A stretch of 5,997 nt of DNA. Source: Desulfobacula sp. Its GTDB lineage: Bacteria > Desulfobacterota > Desulfobacteria > Desulfobacterales > Desulfobacteraceae. Below are positions 5,855 to 5,997 of this stretch, piece by piece. A program made the position numbers and the translations under genes. Positions within the stretch are counted from its first letter, which is position 1; every line of letters begins with the position of its first letter. The stretch lies in assembly GCA_011390085.1 (NCBI GenBank), contig JAABTB010000153.1, positions 1 through 5,997 of the forward strand, in the 5' to 3' direction. The notes beneath the pieces were generated by a model, which worked only from the letters and a program-made list of their open reading frames with translations, was not told the DNA's origin and did not search any database.

Positions 5855-5997
5855 TTAAAGCCCGGATGCCAGCACGGCAGCCCCGATGGCCCCGTTTTCC
5901 TGGGCAAAAGTTCCGATAATGAGGGGCATTCCCAGACGTTTTTCAAGGGCCGCCACCATGCCGGTGTTTTTTGCCACGCCACCGGTCATCATGACAG
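5855..5997 (-). CDS. 2-hydroxyacyl-CoA dehydratase / benzoyl-CoA reductase-type activase, C-terminal fragment
   Basis: Only the last 46 codons and the TAA are in view; the gene starts beyond the right edge. The frame reads VMMTGGVAKNTGMVAALEKR, then LGMPLIIGTFAQENGAIGAA and VLASGL. This is the C-terminal ATPase segment of the BadF/BadG/BcrA/BcrD family: TGGVAKN-G-V-ALE followed by a strand and Q--GA-GAA. These are dimeric iron-sulfur ATPases that drive an electron into 2-hydroxyacyl-CoA dehydratases or benzoyl-CoA-type reductases; the Cys ligands lie in the unseen part. The TAA (5857-5855) shares one base with the first possible ATG of the lpxR-like gene, so the two are probably cotranscribed. 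The dehydratase/reductase partner, and hence the substrate, is not visible. Confidence 0.85.
   Translation of the reverse strand, partial: VMMTGGVAKNTGMVAALEKRLGMPLIIGTFAQENGAIGAAVLASGL

Noticed and set aside
5722..5982. 86-codon - strand frame at the right end
   Set aside because: It is out of frame with the activase tail, whose TGGVAKN motif and closing GAIGAA show the true frame at 5997-5855.

Overview
The window looks like chromosomal DNA of a Gram-negative, probably anaerobic deltaproteobacterium, most likely a sulfate reducer of the Desulfobacteraceae/Desulfobacterota type. This is inferred from four things: an NtrC-type sigma-54 activator, a KtrAB potassium system, an outer-membrane LpxR-type lipid A deacylase, and the tail of a 2-hydroxyacyl-CoA dehydratase/benzoyl-CoA reductase-type activase. 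No marker gene fixes the taxon. There are no mobile elements, tRNA or rRNA genes, or CRISPR repeats.

Left part (1-2880, all + strand): the C-terminal end of a sigma-54-dependent regulator (end of AAA+ module plus Fis-type HTH) stops at 261. The 225-base gap after it holds two hairpins that share one arm and a good -24/-12 (sigma-54) promoter at about 363-380. Downstream lies a tight three-gene operon: an unrecognised 118-residue soluble protein (487-843), then ktrB (840-2210, overlapping it by ATGA), then ktrA (2221-2880). KtrB is the K+-translocating membrane subunit and KtrA its cytoplasmic RCK gating ring. The 118-residue protein is the least explained item here and may be an accessory or regulatory partner of the Ktr channel.

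Middle (2881-3357): a cold-shock-domain gene with its own sigma-70 promoter, a 5' leader of roughly 120 bases, and a Rho-independent terminator, so it appears to be a monocistronic unit.

Right part: a membrane-anchored TPR protein (3396-4070) is followed after one base by a YgjP-like zinc metallopeptidase that appears to start at TTG (4072-4773). Convergent to these on the - strand are the LpxR-family lipid A deacylase (4800-5840) and, upstream of it, the last 46 codons of a BadF/BadG/BcrA/BcrD-type activase whose TAA overlaps the first possible ATG of the lpxR-like gene.
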